The position numbers and the translations under genes were made by a program. The notes beneath the pieces were generated by a model. It worked only from the letters and a program-made list of their open reading frames with translations. It was not told the origin of the DNA and did not search any database. From assembly GCF_023887685.1 (NCBI RefSeq), contig NZ_JAMWMR010000030.1, positions 1 to 64,000 on the forward strand: 64,000 bases of DNA, in the 5' to 3' direction. Positions 36,410-44,176 of this stretch are shown piece by piece. Numbering within the stretch: the stretch's first letter is position 1; every line of letters begins with the position of its first letter. The DNA comes from Streptomyces macrolidinus. GTDB taxonomy: Bacteria > Actinomycetota > Actinomycetes > Streptomycetales > Streptomycetaceae.

Positions 36410-36765
36410 TGCAGCGGTACCGCGAGGTAGCCGCACAGTTCCCCACCTCCGATCTGCCGCCGCTGGAAACGGCGTACTGGCTGATCAAGCCGCGCTCCTT
36501 GGTTCGTGGCACGTGGGAGGAGGCGAAGGAGGCCGCGTCATGGCTCGGTGAGCAACTGGCCGAGTACGCGCCTCGGTTCACATCAGAGACGGACCGAGAC
36601 ACCGCGCGACTGGCCCGGCTGGTGAACATCGCCGCCGAACAACTGCACTCAGGTACTGATGTGTCGTACGGCTTCTATCTGGAACGTCCCTCGTACCTGT
36701 CCGTGGCAGTGGTGACCTGTTCCCCGAACCGGGCGAACTCTGAACTGGCTTGCCCAGTCGGGTAA
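36409..36765 (+). CDS. Hypothetical protein, 118 residues
   Basis: An unrecognised soluble protein with the helical, acidic region TWEEAKEAASWLGEQLAEYA and an aromatic beta end (SYGFYLERPSYLSVAVVTC, two Cys near the end). It starts at the TGATG junction with the DUF397 fragment and lies 25 bp before the methyltransferase. A longer frame from 36346 overlaps the DUF397 gene and is not preferred. No signal peptide or membrane segment is visible. It may work with the methyltransferase or regulator, by context only. Confidence 0.7.
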   Translation: MQRYREVAAQFPTSDLPPLETAYWLIKPRSLVRGTWEEAKEAASWLGEQLAEYAPRFTSETDRDTARLARLVNIAAEQLHSGTDVSYGFYLERPSYLSVAVVTCSPNRANSELACPVG

Positions 36766-36790
36766 ATGCTTGTGCCCGAAACGGACACCG

Positions 36791-37483
36791 ATGACTGACA
36801 GTCGCTGTGCATGGGACACCTATGCGCAGAGCAAGCCCCAGCGAAGGCGGACCAACGCCAAGGGGGAGACCACCTGGTTCAACTGGACTCAGTACGCCGA
36901 CCACGGCCCCGGTGCCGAGCTGCTGGCACTCACCCCCGGTGACACCGTGCTCGACCTCGGCTGCGGGTCCGGCGGGAACCTCGCTCACCTTGCCACCCTC
37001 GGCATGAAGGCCGTCGGCGTGGACATCTCCGCGAAGCAGCTCCACAAGGCCCGCGAGCGGTGGCCGGACGTGGACGGCATGGAGCCGCACCAGGGCGAAG
37101 CCCTGGCCTACCTCGGCGAGACCTGCACGATCTTCGACTCGGTCTTCAGCGTCTTCGGCGTCGTGTGGTTCACCGACCCCGCTCTCCTGTTGCCGGTCGT
37201 GCACGCCGCCCTCAAGCCGGGCGGTGTGTTCGGCTTCTCCCAGCGGCCCCCTGTCGAAGGCTGCTACGGATGCCAGGTGTCGTACATCCCTCGCGGCCCC
37301 GAGGAGGACCCCGCCGTCGTGAAGCGGTGGGACTACCAGCCCGACACCTGGTGTTCGCTCCTCAAGGAGTACGGGTTCCCCGAGGCGACCGCGACCGTGC
37401 TCCCGGCCCCTGAACAGGACCAGCGCACCACAGGCACGCTCCTGGTCCGCGCCGTACGGGGAGACCGCACCGGGGGTGGCTGA
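36791..37483 (+). CDS. Class I SAM-dependent methyltransferase
   Basis: A 230-residue methyltransferase. Motif I is VLDLGCGSGGNLAHL, motif post-I VGVDISAKQL, and FDSVFSVFGVVWFTDP and LKPGGVFGFSQRP are motifs II and III. Substrate is unknown. The ATG at 36791 was chosen since MTDSRCAWDTYAQ looks like a natural N-terminus; the TTG at 36770 is the alternative. Neither has a strong RBS, suggesting coupling to the upstream 118-residue gene. It is in the accessory island, so it may act on a small molecule or a regulator. Confidence 0.85.
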   Translation: MTDSRCAWDTYAQSKPQRRRTNAKGETTWFNWTQYADHGPGAELLALTPGDTVLDLGCGSGGNLAHLATLGMKAVGVDISAKQLHKARERWPDVDGMEPHQGEALAYLGETCTIFDSVFSVFGVVWFTDPALLLPVVHAALKPGGVFGFSQRPPVEGCYGCQVSYIPRGPEEDPAVVKRWDYQPDTWCSLLKEYGFPEATATVLPAPEQDQRTTGTLLVRAVRGDRTGGG

Positions 37484-37541
37484 TCGATGGGAGACCCCGG
37501 GCCGACCCGCCACGCCCCTGGAGGCACCGGGGCGCCGTACG

Positions 37542-38114
37542 TCAGTCGCCGAGGCCCTCGGCCGTGCTCTGCTCGCGGAGTTCCATGATGGCGCGCCGTC
37601 GGGCAAGGCGGTGTGTGCGGCGGATCTGCGCTTCCTGGTAGCGCCGCTTGTCCCGCTCGGTCTCCGGGATCACCTGCGGCACCGCCCGCGGCTTCCCGTC
37701 CGCGTCGACCGCGGCGAACACCAGGTACGCCGATCCGACCTGCTGCGCCGGAGTCGACTCGTTCCAGCGCTCCGCCATCACGCGGACGCCGATCTCCATG
37801 GACGTCCGCCCCGTCCAGTTGCACTGGGCGTGCACGTGGACGAGGTCGCCTACCCGGACCGGGGAGAGGAACGCCATCTCGTCCATGGACGCCGTCACCG
37901 CGGGTCCGCCCGAATGACGACCCGCGACCGCCCCGGCCGCGTCGTCGACAAGCTTCATGATCACGCCACCATGGACGGTCCCGAGCAGGTTCGTCTCGTT
38001 CGCCGTCATGATGTGCGACAGCGTCGTACGCGACGCCGATGTCGGCTTCCCGGGCAGGTCACGCGCTATGCCGTCCGGAATGTCAGAGTCTGGGGCGGGG
38101 GGCTGGTCTGTCAT
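37542..38114 (-). CDS. Acyl-CoA thioesterase, hotdog fold
   Basis: A 190-residue hotdog thioesterase of the cytosolic acyl-CoA hydrolase (BFIT/BACH) type: TNLLGTVHGGVIMKLVDDAAG is the active-site helix, with FLSPVRVGDLVHVHAQCNW and SAYLVFAAVDADGKP. It hydrolyses acyl-CoA to free acid and CoA; chain length cannot be read. ATG at 38114 follows GGAGGG; the 78 further upstream residues are unlike a protein. It overlaps no neighbour and is convergent with the methyltransferase and divergent from LCP 5. Confidence 0.9.
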   Translation of the reverse strand: MTDQPPAPDSDIPDGIARDLPGKPTSASRTTLSHIMTANETNLLGTVHGGVIMKLVDDAAGAVAGRHSGGPAVTASMDEMAFLSPVRVGDLVHVHAQCNWTGRTSMEIGVRVMAERWNESTPAQQVGSAYLVFAAVDADGKPRAVPQVIPETERDKRRYQEAQIRRTHRLARRRAIMELREQSTAEGLGD

Positions 38115-38233
38115 GCCCTCCACCTTATGCCGCTTCCGCACCCGGGGCGTTTGTGTCGGCTTCGCAACAGCCCTGGTCCGGTTTCCCCCGGCCCCTTGTA
38201 AGGTGCACCGTCGGACCCGGCACACTGTGGCGC

Positions 38234-39493
38234 ATGAACGATTGGCCCGAGGGATCGTCCGACGACAGTCGCGGCAACCGATACGGACGCGGCAGCGGCA
38301 GCGCGCACCCCGAGGGTGCACGCGTGATGCGTCAGGTGCGGCGCACACCCGGCGGGCCGGGCGGCCCCCGTTCGGCGCCGCCGCACGGCGGGGTGCCGCG
38401 GCAGCCGAGGTATGCGAACGACGACCAGGGACACGGCTCCTACGACAGCGGCTACAACACCGGGCAGGTCTACGGCGGACCGCCGCCCGGCGGCTCCGGG
38501 GGGACGCGCCCGGCGCCCAACTGGCGCCGCCGGATCAAGTGGACCGCGATCACGGTCGTCACCGTGTTCGTGGTGACGTCGGTGGCCACGTACTTCTGGG
38601 CCGACTCCAAGCTCCACCGGGACGTGGACCTCTCGAAGGTGATCGACCGGCCCGAGGGCGGCGAGGGCACCAACTACCTGATCGTCGGCTCCGACAGCCG
38701 CGACGGCATGTCGAGCGAGGACAAGAAGAAGCTCCACACTGGCTCCGCCGAGGGCAAGCGCACGGACACCATGATGATCCTGCACACCGGCGACAACGGC
38801 TCGACGCTGATATCCCTGCCGCGTGACTCGGACGTGGAGATACCGTCGTTCAAGGGCTCCTCCTCGGGCAAGCTCTACCAGGGCACCGGCCGCCATACGA
38901 AGCTGAACGCGGCGTACGCGACCGACGGCCCCGAACTCCTGGTCCGCACCGTCGAGTTCAACACCGGGCTGCGGATCGACCACTACGCGGAGATCGGCTT
39001 CGGCGGCTTCGCGAACATCGTGGACGCGGTCGGCGGTGTCGAGATGACCATCGACAAGGGCTTCAAGGACAAGTGGTCGGGCGCCGACTTCGAGGCGGGC
39101 AAGCAGACGTTGAACGGCGAGCAGGCCCTCGCCTTCGTCCGTACCCGGCACGCCTTCGCGGCGAGTGACCTGCAACGCACCAAGAACCAGCAGAAGTTCC
39201 TGTCGGCGCTGGCCCATGAGGTCGCCACCCCGTCGACCGTCCTCAACCCCTTCAAGCTCTACCCGACGATGGGCGCGGGCCTGGACTCGCTGATCGTCGA
39301 CAAGGACATGAGCCTGTGGGACCTGGCCGACATGTTCTGGTCGATGAAGGGCGTCACCGGCGGTGACGGGACCTCGATGAACATGCCCATCTCGGGCTCG
39401 ACCGGCGGCAATCTGGTCTGGGACAAGGCCAAGGTCAAGACGCTGGTGGATGAGTTGAAGAACGACGAGAAGGTGACGGTGTCGGGGAACTGA
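38234..39493 (+). CDS. LCP family protein 5
   Basis: A 419-residue protein. The N-terminal 95 residues are disordered (Gly/Arg/Ser/Tyr), with one helix (about 100-120). The LCP domain shows LIVGSDSRDGM, LPRDSDVEIPSF, KLNAAYATDG, RIDHYAEIGFGGF and VRTRHAFAASDLQRTKNQQKF. It ends right after the LCP domain with no LytR_C and no Cys in the domain, unlike the other four. ATG at 38234 is preferred over a frame that reads through the thioesterase region. A strong hairpin follows. Confidence 0.9.
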   Translation: MNDWPEGSSDDSRGNRYGRGSGSAHPEGARVMRQVRRTPGGPGGPRSAPPHGGVPRQPRYANDDQGHGSYDSGYNTGQVYGGPPPGGSGGTRPAPNWRRRIKWTAITVVTVFVVTSVATYFWADSKLHRDVDLSKVIDRPEGGEGTNYLIVGSDSRDGMSSEDKKKLHTGSAEGKRTDTMMILHTGDNGSTLISLPRDSDVEIPSFKGSSSGKLYQGTGRHTKLNAAYATDGPELLVRTVEFNTGLRIDHYAEIGFGGFANIVDAVGGVEMTIDKGFKDKWSGADFEAGKQTLNGEQALAFVRTRHAFAASDLQRTKNQQKFLSALAHEVATPSTVLNPFKLYPTMGAGLDSLIVDKDMSLWDLADMFWSMKGVTGGDGTSMNMPISGSTGGNLVWDKAKVKTLVDELKNDEKVTVSGN

Positions 39494-39514
39494 CCCCGGT
39501 GTCCGTACGTCACG

Positions 39515-39552
39515 CAGGGCCCCGCCGAGCGATCGCGTTCGGCGGGGCCCTG
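39515..39552. terminator. Bidirectional terminator hairpin
   Basis: Perfect 14-bp arms, CAGGGCCCCGCCGA and its complement, around a 10-nt loop, in the 67-bp gap between converging LCP 5 and VOC genes. Confidence 0.85.
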
Positions 39553-39560
39553 TCGGGTTC

Positions 39561-39920
39561 TCAGCAGGCGCAGAGGCAGAACGGGTGGCCCGCCGGGTCC
39601 GCGTACACCCGCCAGGAGCGCGAGCGGTCCTCCGTGTCCAACGGGCGGGCGCCGAGCGCGAGAACGCCCCGCTCGGCCTCGTCCAGGTCGTCGACGTCGA
39701 GGTCCAGATGCAACTGCTGCGCGCCGTCGCTGCCCGGCCACTTCGGCGGTACGTGGCCGGGCGCGGCCTGGAACGCCAGCGTCCGGCGGTCGCCCACCTT
39801 CAGCTCGACCCACTCACCGTCGCCCTCCACCGTGCCGCCGAGCACCTCGGCGTAGAACCCCGCGAGCGCGCGGGGGTCGGGACAGTCCAGGGCGACGATG
39901 CCCAGTGTGGCGAGAGCCAT
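39561..39920 (-). CDS. VOC superfamily (glyoxalase/bleomycin-resistance fold) protein
   Basis: A 119-residue single vicinal-oxygen-chelate domain: GIVALDCPDPRALAGFYAEVLGG at the start and LHLDLDVDDLDEAERGVLALGA in the second half, ending in a Cys-rich CLCAC. Substrate is unknown; members bind or modify small molecules. ATG at 39920 has GGAGGCAC upstream; a longer frame through the CGNR gene is a shadow. Divergent from the CGNR gene over repeated GGTAAC sites. Confidence 0.85.
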   Translation of the reverse strand: MALATLGIVALDCPDPRALAGFYAEVLGGTVEGDGEWVELKVGDRRTLAFQAAPGHVPPKWPGSDGAQQLHLDLDVDDLDEAERGVLALGARPLDTEDRSRSWRVYADPAGHPFCLCAC

Positions 39921-39942
39921 GCTGTGCCTCCTCCGAGTCGGA

Positions 39943-40028
39943 GTTACCCGTAGCGATGGGCAACCGGTAACGGTTACCCCATGCTGGCGCATGAGGGGTA
40001 ACGTCGCAAGGGGAATTCGAGAGGTAAC
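39943..40028. promoter_or_regulatory. GGTAAC/GTTACC operator-like array
   Basis: GTTACC at 39943, GGTAAC at 39966, GTTACC at 39973, GGTAAC at 39997 and 40023. The pair at 39966-39978 is an exact 13-bp palindrome (GGTAAC-G-GTTACC). The array covers the divergent promoters of the VOC and CGNR genes and suggests a regulator site, possibly bound by the CGNR protein. Confidence 0.55.
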
Positions 40029-40067
40029 GTCACGCGCATGAGGTCGCAGACATGAGTGGTGGCAGAC

Positions 40068-40568
40068 ATGAGTGACAGAGCCGCCGCGCCCGGTGGTCTC
40101 GCCCTGGTGGAGGCCCTGGTCAACACCGTGGACCTGCTCTCGGGCGCGGACCGCCTGGACACCGCCGAGGGACGCGCCGAGTTCGGCGTCACGGAGGAGG
40201 ACCTGGCGGACGTACGGGCCCTGCGGGAGTCGCTGCGGGCCGCCTGCCTGGCCCACGCGGGCCATCCCCCGCACCGCGAAGTGACGCCTCTCAACGTCCT
40301 GTTGGCGCGGGCACCGCTGTACGTGGCCGTCGACGAGCGGGACGGCTCGGCGCGCCTCGCGCCCGTCGACGAGGGCCCCCTGCTCTCCCGCGTCGCCGCC
40401 GCCGTCGCCCAGGCGCTCACCGCGGGCACCTGGCTGCGTCTGAAGGCCTGCGAACTGCCCGAGTGCCACTGGGCGTACTACGACCGCAGCCCGGCCGGGA
40501 GGGGCCGCTGGTGCTCGATGTCGACGTGCGGGGCGCGGGCGAAGATGCGGCGCTACCGGGCCAAGTAG
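40068..40568 (+). CDS. CGNR zinc-finger (ABATE) regulator
   Basis: A 166-residue protein. The N-terminal ABATE domain (LALVEALVNTVDLLSG) is followed by a C-terminal CGNR-type zinc finger: LKACELPECHWAYYDRSPAGRGRWCSM and TCGARAKMRRYRA, with four Cys. Such proteins are thought to be ligand-responsive transcriptional regulators. Start ATG at 40068; GTG codons at 40056 and 40059 would add four or three residues. Divergent from the VOC gene over GGTAAC repeats, consistent with autoregulation. Confidence 0.85.
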   Translation: MSDRAAAPGGLALVEALVNTVDLLSGADRLDTAEGRAEFGVTEEDLADVRALRESLRAACLAHAGHPPHREVTPLNVLLARAPLYVAVDERDGSARLAPVDEGPLLSRVAAAVAQALTAGTWLRLKACELPECHWAYYDRSPAGRGRWCSMSTCGARAKMRRYRAK

Positions 40569-40618
40569 CCGCGGGCGGCGGGGAGTCGGGCGCTCGGTCG
40601 CCTCGCGAGGGTGCGCCG

Positions 40619-40650
40619 GGGCGCCGGTCCTCTCAGCCGGACCGGCGCCC
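40619..40650. terminator. Hairpin between convergent genes
   Basis: GGGCGCCGGTCC (40619-40630), 8-nt loop, exact complement (40639-40650), between the CGNR and UDP-glucose dehydrogenase genes. Confidence 0.75.
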
Positions 40651-40665
40651 TCTGTTCGAGTCCGC

Positions 40666-42009
40666 CTACGCGGTCGGGCGACCCATCGCCCGGTACGTCC
40701 ACCCCGCGCCGCGCCACAGCTCGGCGTCGAGCGCGTTGCGGCCGTCGAGGATCGTGCGGGTGGCGGCCACCTCGCCCAGCTCCGCCGGGTCCAGCTCGCG
40801 GAACGCGCGCCACTCCGTGAGGTGCAGCACCACATCGGCGCCGCGCACGGCGTCCAGGGCCGTCGCGGCGTATCCGAGCGTCGGGAACACCTTGCGGGCG
40901 TTGTCCATGCCCTTGGGGTCGTAGACCGTGACCTGACCGCCCTGGAGGTGGATCTGCCCGGCGACGTTCAGCGCGGGCGAGTCGCGTACGTCGTCCGAGT
41001 CGGGCTTGAACGTCGCGCCGAGGACCGCGACGCGCTTGCCGAGGAACGAGCCGCCGCCGAGCGCCTCACGCGCCATCTCCACCATCTGGCCGCGGCGGCG
41101 CATGTTGATGGAGTCGATCTCGCGCAGGAACGTCAGCGCCTGGTCGGCGCCCAGCTCGCCCGCGCGCGCCATGAAGGCCCGGATGTCCTTCGGCAGACAG
41201 CCGCCGCCGAAGCCGATCCCGGCGCGCAGGAACTTGCTGCCGATCCGGTCGTCGTGCCCGATCGCCTCCGCCAGCTTGGCCACGTCACCGCCGGCGGCCT
41301 CGCAGACCTCCGCCATCGCGTTGATGAAGGAGATCTTCGTGGCGAGGAAGGAGTTGGCGGAGGTCTTCACCAGCTCGGCGGTCGGGAAGTCGGTGACGAC
41401 GAAGGGCGAGCCCTCGGCGAGCGGGGTCGCGTAGACCTCGCGCAGCAGCTTCTCGGCGTGCTCGCTGCGCACCCCGACGACGACGCGGTCGGGGTGCAGC
41501 GTGTCCTGCACGGCGAAGCCCTCGCGCAGGAACTCGGGGTTCCAGGCCAGCTCGGCGTCCGCGCCCGCGGGCGCGTGCTCGGCGAGGTAGGCGGCGAGGC
41601 GGTCCGCGGAGCCCACGGGCACGGTCGACTTGCCGACGACGAGGGCCGGGGCCTTCAGATGCGGCGCGAGCGAGGCGATCGCGGCGTCGACGTACGACAT
41701 GTCGCAGGCGTACTCGCCGTGCTTCTGCGGGGTGTTCACACAGACGAAGTGGACATCGCCGAAGTCGGCCAGCTCGGCCCAGTCCAGGGTGAACCGCAGC
41801 CGCCCGGTGGCCCCTTCCAGACCCGCCACGTGCTTGCGCAGCAACTCCTCGAGACCGGGCTCGTACATCGGGGCCTCGCCCCGCTGGAGCCGCTCGATCT
41901 TCTCCGGGACCACATCGAGCGCCAGCACCTCGAATCCCAGCTCGGCCATGGCCGCGGCGTGCGTGGCGCCGAGGTAACCAGTACCGATCACGGTGATCTT
42001 GAGGGCCAT
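40666..42009 (-). CDS. UDP-glucose/UDP-N-acetylmannosamine 6-dehydrogenase family
   Basis: A 447-residue NAD-dependent nucleotide-sugar dehydrogenase. The N-terminal Rossmann motif is GTGYLGATHAAAMAELG (9-25); the active-site nucleophile is Cys271 in FGGGCLPKD; Lys215 lies in LVKTSANSF. UDP-glucose 6-dehydrogenase is the likeliest function, giving UDP-glucuronate for polysaccharides; other UDP-sugars are possible. ATG at 42009 is preferred; the extra 30 residues of the longer frame are non-homologous. It lies divergent from the acyl-CoA dehydrogenase. Confidence 0.9.
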   Translation of the reverse strand: MALKITVIGTGYLGATHAAAMAELGFEVLALDVVPEKIERLQRGEAPMYEPGLEELLRKHVAGLEGATGRLRFTLDWAELADFGDVHFVCVNTPQKHGEYACDMSYVDAAIASLAPHLKAPALVVGKSTVPVGSADRLAAYLAEHAPAGADAELAWNPEFLREGFAVQDTLHPDRVVVGVRSEHAEKLLREVYATPLAEGSPFVVTDFPTAELVKTSANSFLATKISFINAMAEVCEAAGGDVAKLAEAIGHDDRIGSKFLRAGIGFGGGCLPKDIRAFMARAGELGADQALTFLREIDSINMRRRGQMVEMAREALGGGSFLGKRVAVLGATFKPDSDDVRDSPALNVAGQIHLQGGQVTVYDPKGMDNARKVFPTLGYAATALDAVRGADVVLHLTEWRAFRELDPAELGEVAATRTILDGRNALDAELWRGAGWTYRAMGRPTA

Positions 42010-42197
42010 GCGTGCTCCAGAGAAGAGTCCGTCGTCAGTGCGGGCCCGAGCATAGTCGGGCCGCTGACGGGGCACGCTTCCCGCTGTCGCCAAGCTCACG
42101 TATCACTGACGTGGGCGGGCCCCTAAGATTTGGGTTACTTAACGGTAATTAGCGCCATCACCCAGTTCGTCAGAGCGTCCCTGGAGCGTGAGAGACC

Positions 42198-43355
42198 TTG
42201 GCCGGATCGGCTGACTTCGACCTGTACCGCCCGTCCGAGGAGCACGACATGCTCCGCGACGCCATCCGCTCGCTGGCCGAGGCGAAGATCGCGCCGCACG
42301 CCACCGCGGTGGACGAGGAGGCCCGCTTCCCGCAGGAGGCGCTGGACGCCCTCGTCGCGAACGACCTGCACGCGGTGCACGTGCCCGAGGAGTACGGCGG
42401 CGCGGGCGCCGACGCGCTCGCCACGGTCATCGTGATCGAGGAGGTGGCCCGCGCCTGCGTGTCCTCCTCCCTGATCCCGGCCGTGAACAAGCTGGGCTCC
42501 CTGCCGGTGATCCTCTCCGGCTCCGAGGAGCTGAAGAAGAAGTACCTGGGCCCGCTGGCCAAGGGCGACGCGATGTTCTCGTACTGCCTGTCCGAGCCGG
42601 ACGCGGGCTCCGACGCGGCCGGTATGAAGACCAAGGCGGTCCGCGACGGCGACCACTGGATCCTCAACGGCGTCAAGCGCTGGATCACCAACGCGGGCGT
42701 CTCCGAGTACTACACGGTCATGGCGGTGACCGACCCCACCAAGCGGTCCAAGGGCATATCGGCCTTCGTCGTCGAGAAGTCGGACCCGGGCGTCTCCTTC
42801 GGCGCCCCGGAGAAGAAGCTCGGCATCAAGGGCTCGCCGACCCGTGAGGTCTACTTCGACAACGTGCGCATCCCGGCCGACCGCATGATCGGCGAGGAGG
42901 GCACGGGCTTCGCCACGGCGATGAAGACCCTGGACCACACCCGCATCACCATCGCGGCCCAGGCCCTCGGTGTCGCCCAGGGCGCCTTCGACTACGCCAA
43001 GGGCTACGTCAAGGAGCGCAAGCAGTTCGGCAAGCCGATCGCCGACTTCCAGGGCATCCAGTTCATGCTCGCCGACATGGCGATGAAGATCGAGGCCGCC
43101 CGCCAGCTCACCTACGCCGCGGCGGCCAAGTCGGAGCGCGGCGATGCCGACCTGACCTTCCAGGGCGCCGCCGCGAAGTGCTTCGCCTCGGACGTGGCGA
43201 TGGAGGTCACCACGGACGCGGTCCAACTCCTCGGCGGCTACGGCTACACCCGTGACTACCCGGTGGAGCGCATGATGCGCGACGCGAAGATCACGCAGAT
43301 TTATGAGGGCACGAACCAAGTTCAGCGGATCGTGATGGCCAGGAACCTTCCCTAG
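42198..43355 (+). CDS. Acyl-CoA dehydrogenase
   Basis: A 385-residue FAD acyl-CoA dehydrogenase: MFSYCLSEPDAGSD binds flavin/substrate, KRWITNAGVSEYY, FGKPIADFQGIQ and QLLGGYGYTRD are standard, and the catalytic base is Glu370 in IYEGTNQVQR. It corresponds to the fadE25-type gene near purE/K in mycobacteria (from memory) and functions in beta-oxidation or branched amino-acid catabolism. The start is a TTG at 42198, with GAGAG upstream. A 17-bp duplication spans its stop codon. Confidence 0.95.
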   Translation: MAGSADFDLYRPSEEHDMLRDAIRSLAEAKIAPHATAVDEEARFPQEALDALVANDLHAVHVPEEYGGAGADALATVIVIEEVARACVSSSLIPAVNKLGSLPVILSGSEELKKKYLGPLAKGDAMFSYCLSEPDAGSDAAGMKTKAVRDGDHWILNGVKRWITNAGVSEYYTVMAVTDPTKRSKGISAFVVEKSDPGVSFGAPEKKLGIKGSPTREVYFDNVRIPADRMIGEEGTGFATAMKTLDHTRITIAAQALGVAQGAFDYAKGYVKERKQFGKPIADFQGIQFMLADMAMKIEAARQLTYAAAAKSERGDADLTFQGAAAKCFASDVAMEVTTDAVQLLGGYGYTRDYPVERMMRDAKITQIYEGTNQVQRIVMARNLP

Positions 43356-43375
43356 CAGGGAACCTTCCCTAGCAG
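43342..43375. repeat. 17-bp exact tandem duplication over the stop codon
   Basis: GGAACCTTCCCTAGCAG is repeated exactly at 43342-43358 and 43359-43375. The first copy encodes the last residues and the TAG stop of the dehydrogenase gene; the second lies just outside. Confidence 0.9.
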
Positions 43376-43420
43376 GGTCTTTGCAGGTCAGAAGCTACTT
43401 CGCAGGTCCTGCACGAACAT

Positions 43421-43451
43421 CACGGCCCCCGGCATGACGCCGGGGGCCGTG
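43421..43451. terminator. Hairpin terminator between convergent genes
   Basis: CACGGCCCCCGGC (43421-43433), loop ATGAC, exact complement (43439-43451). It serves the acyl-CoA dehydrogenase and the convergent TetR gene. Confidence 0.85.
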
Positions 43452-43509
43452 CCAGTTCCTGCCGCGTCATCAAGAAGCGATCACGGCTGACAGAACCGGG
43501 ACCGTGAGG

Positions 43510-44079
43510 TCACTGGGCGGGGCTGGCGGGCGGGCGGTTGAGGATGAGGTCGCCGACGCGGGCGAGAACCTGGGCACGGGTGCGGCCAGGGTGGTCGGCG
43601 GCAAGGAAGTGGCTCCCGATGGCCGCACAGAACGCCAGCACGCTGCGGGCCTCGATCTCGTCCGGGTCGGTGCAGACGGTGCCGATCGCCTCGCGCAGCA
43701 GGCCCATGCGCGCGTTGTCCACGCGGCGCAGGCGCTCGGCGACGGACGGGTCGCGGCGAGCCCAGTCGCGGATGGCCAGATCGATGGGGCACAGGCGGTC
43801 GGAGAAGGTGAGCTGCCCGGCCAGGAAGGCCTTGTCCAGGATGTCTCCACCCTCGCTCTCGATCTGGTCGAGGACGTCGTCGATGGCCTCCCGCTCCCAG
43901 GTGTCCAGCATTCCCTTCAGCAGCGCGTCGCGGTCGGCGAAGTAGCCGTAGAACCCGCCCTTGGTCACACCTAGGGACTTGGCCAGGGCCTCGACGCGCA
44001 CGGCGTCCACGCCGCCTGACGCCAGCGCCCGCAGGCCCTCCTCGACCCACTTCTCGCGCGGTGTGCGCAACGAACCCAT
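43510..44079 (-). CDS. TetR family transcriptional regulator
   Basis: A 189-residue TetR regulator. The helix-turn-helix is LASGGVDAVRVEALAKSLGV with TKGGFYGYFADRDALLKG, and the ligand-binding domain follows. It is divergent from a small monooxygenase; a perfect 12-bp palindrome lies between them, so it most likely represses that gene and itself, and is released by a ligand. The ligand is unknown. Confidence 0.92.
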   Translation of the reverse strand: MGSLRTPREKWVEEGLRALASGGVDAVRVEALAKSLGVTKGGFYGYFADRDALLKGMLDTWEREAIDDVLDQIESEGGDILDKAFLAGQLTFSDRLCPIDLAIRDWARRDPSVAERLRRVDNARMGLLREAIGTVCTDPDEIEARSVLAFCAAIGSHFLAADHPGRTRAQVLARVGDLILNRPPASPAQ

Positions 44080-44103
44080 GATGTGACCCGCCTCACTCCT
44101 CCG

Positions 44104-44129
44104 CTTGTTGTACGGAACCGTACAACAAG
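44104..44129. promoter_or_regulatory. Perfect palindrome, likely TetR operator
   Basis: CTTGTTGTACGG (44104-44115), two central bases AA, exact reverse complement (44118-44129). A second inverted repeat, TATACG-TAAG-CGTATA, lies at 44143-44158. A plus-strand promoter TTGTAC (44108) with TAACCT (44132) overlaps the palindrome, so binding would block transcription of the monooxygenase. Confidence 0.8.
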
Positions 44130-44176
44130 TCTAACCTGCTGTTATACGTAAGCGTATACCTCAAAGGGGGATCGCC

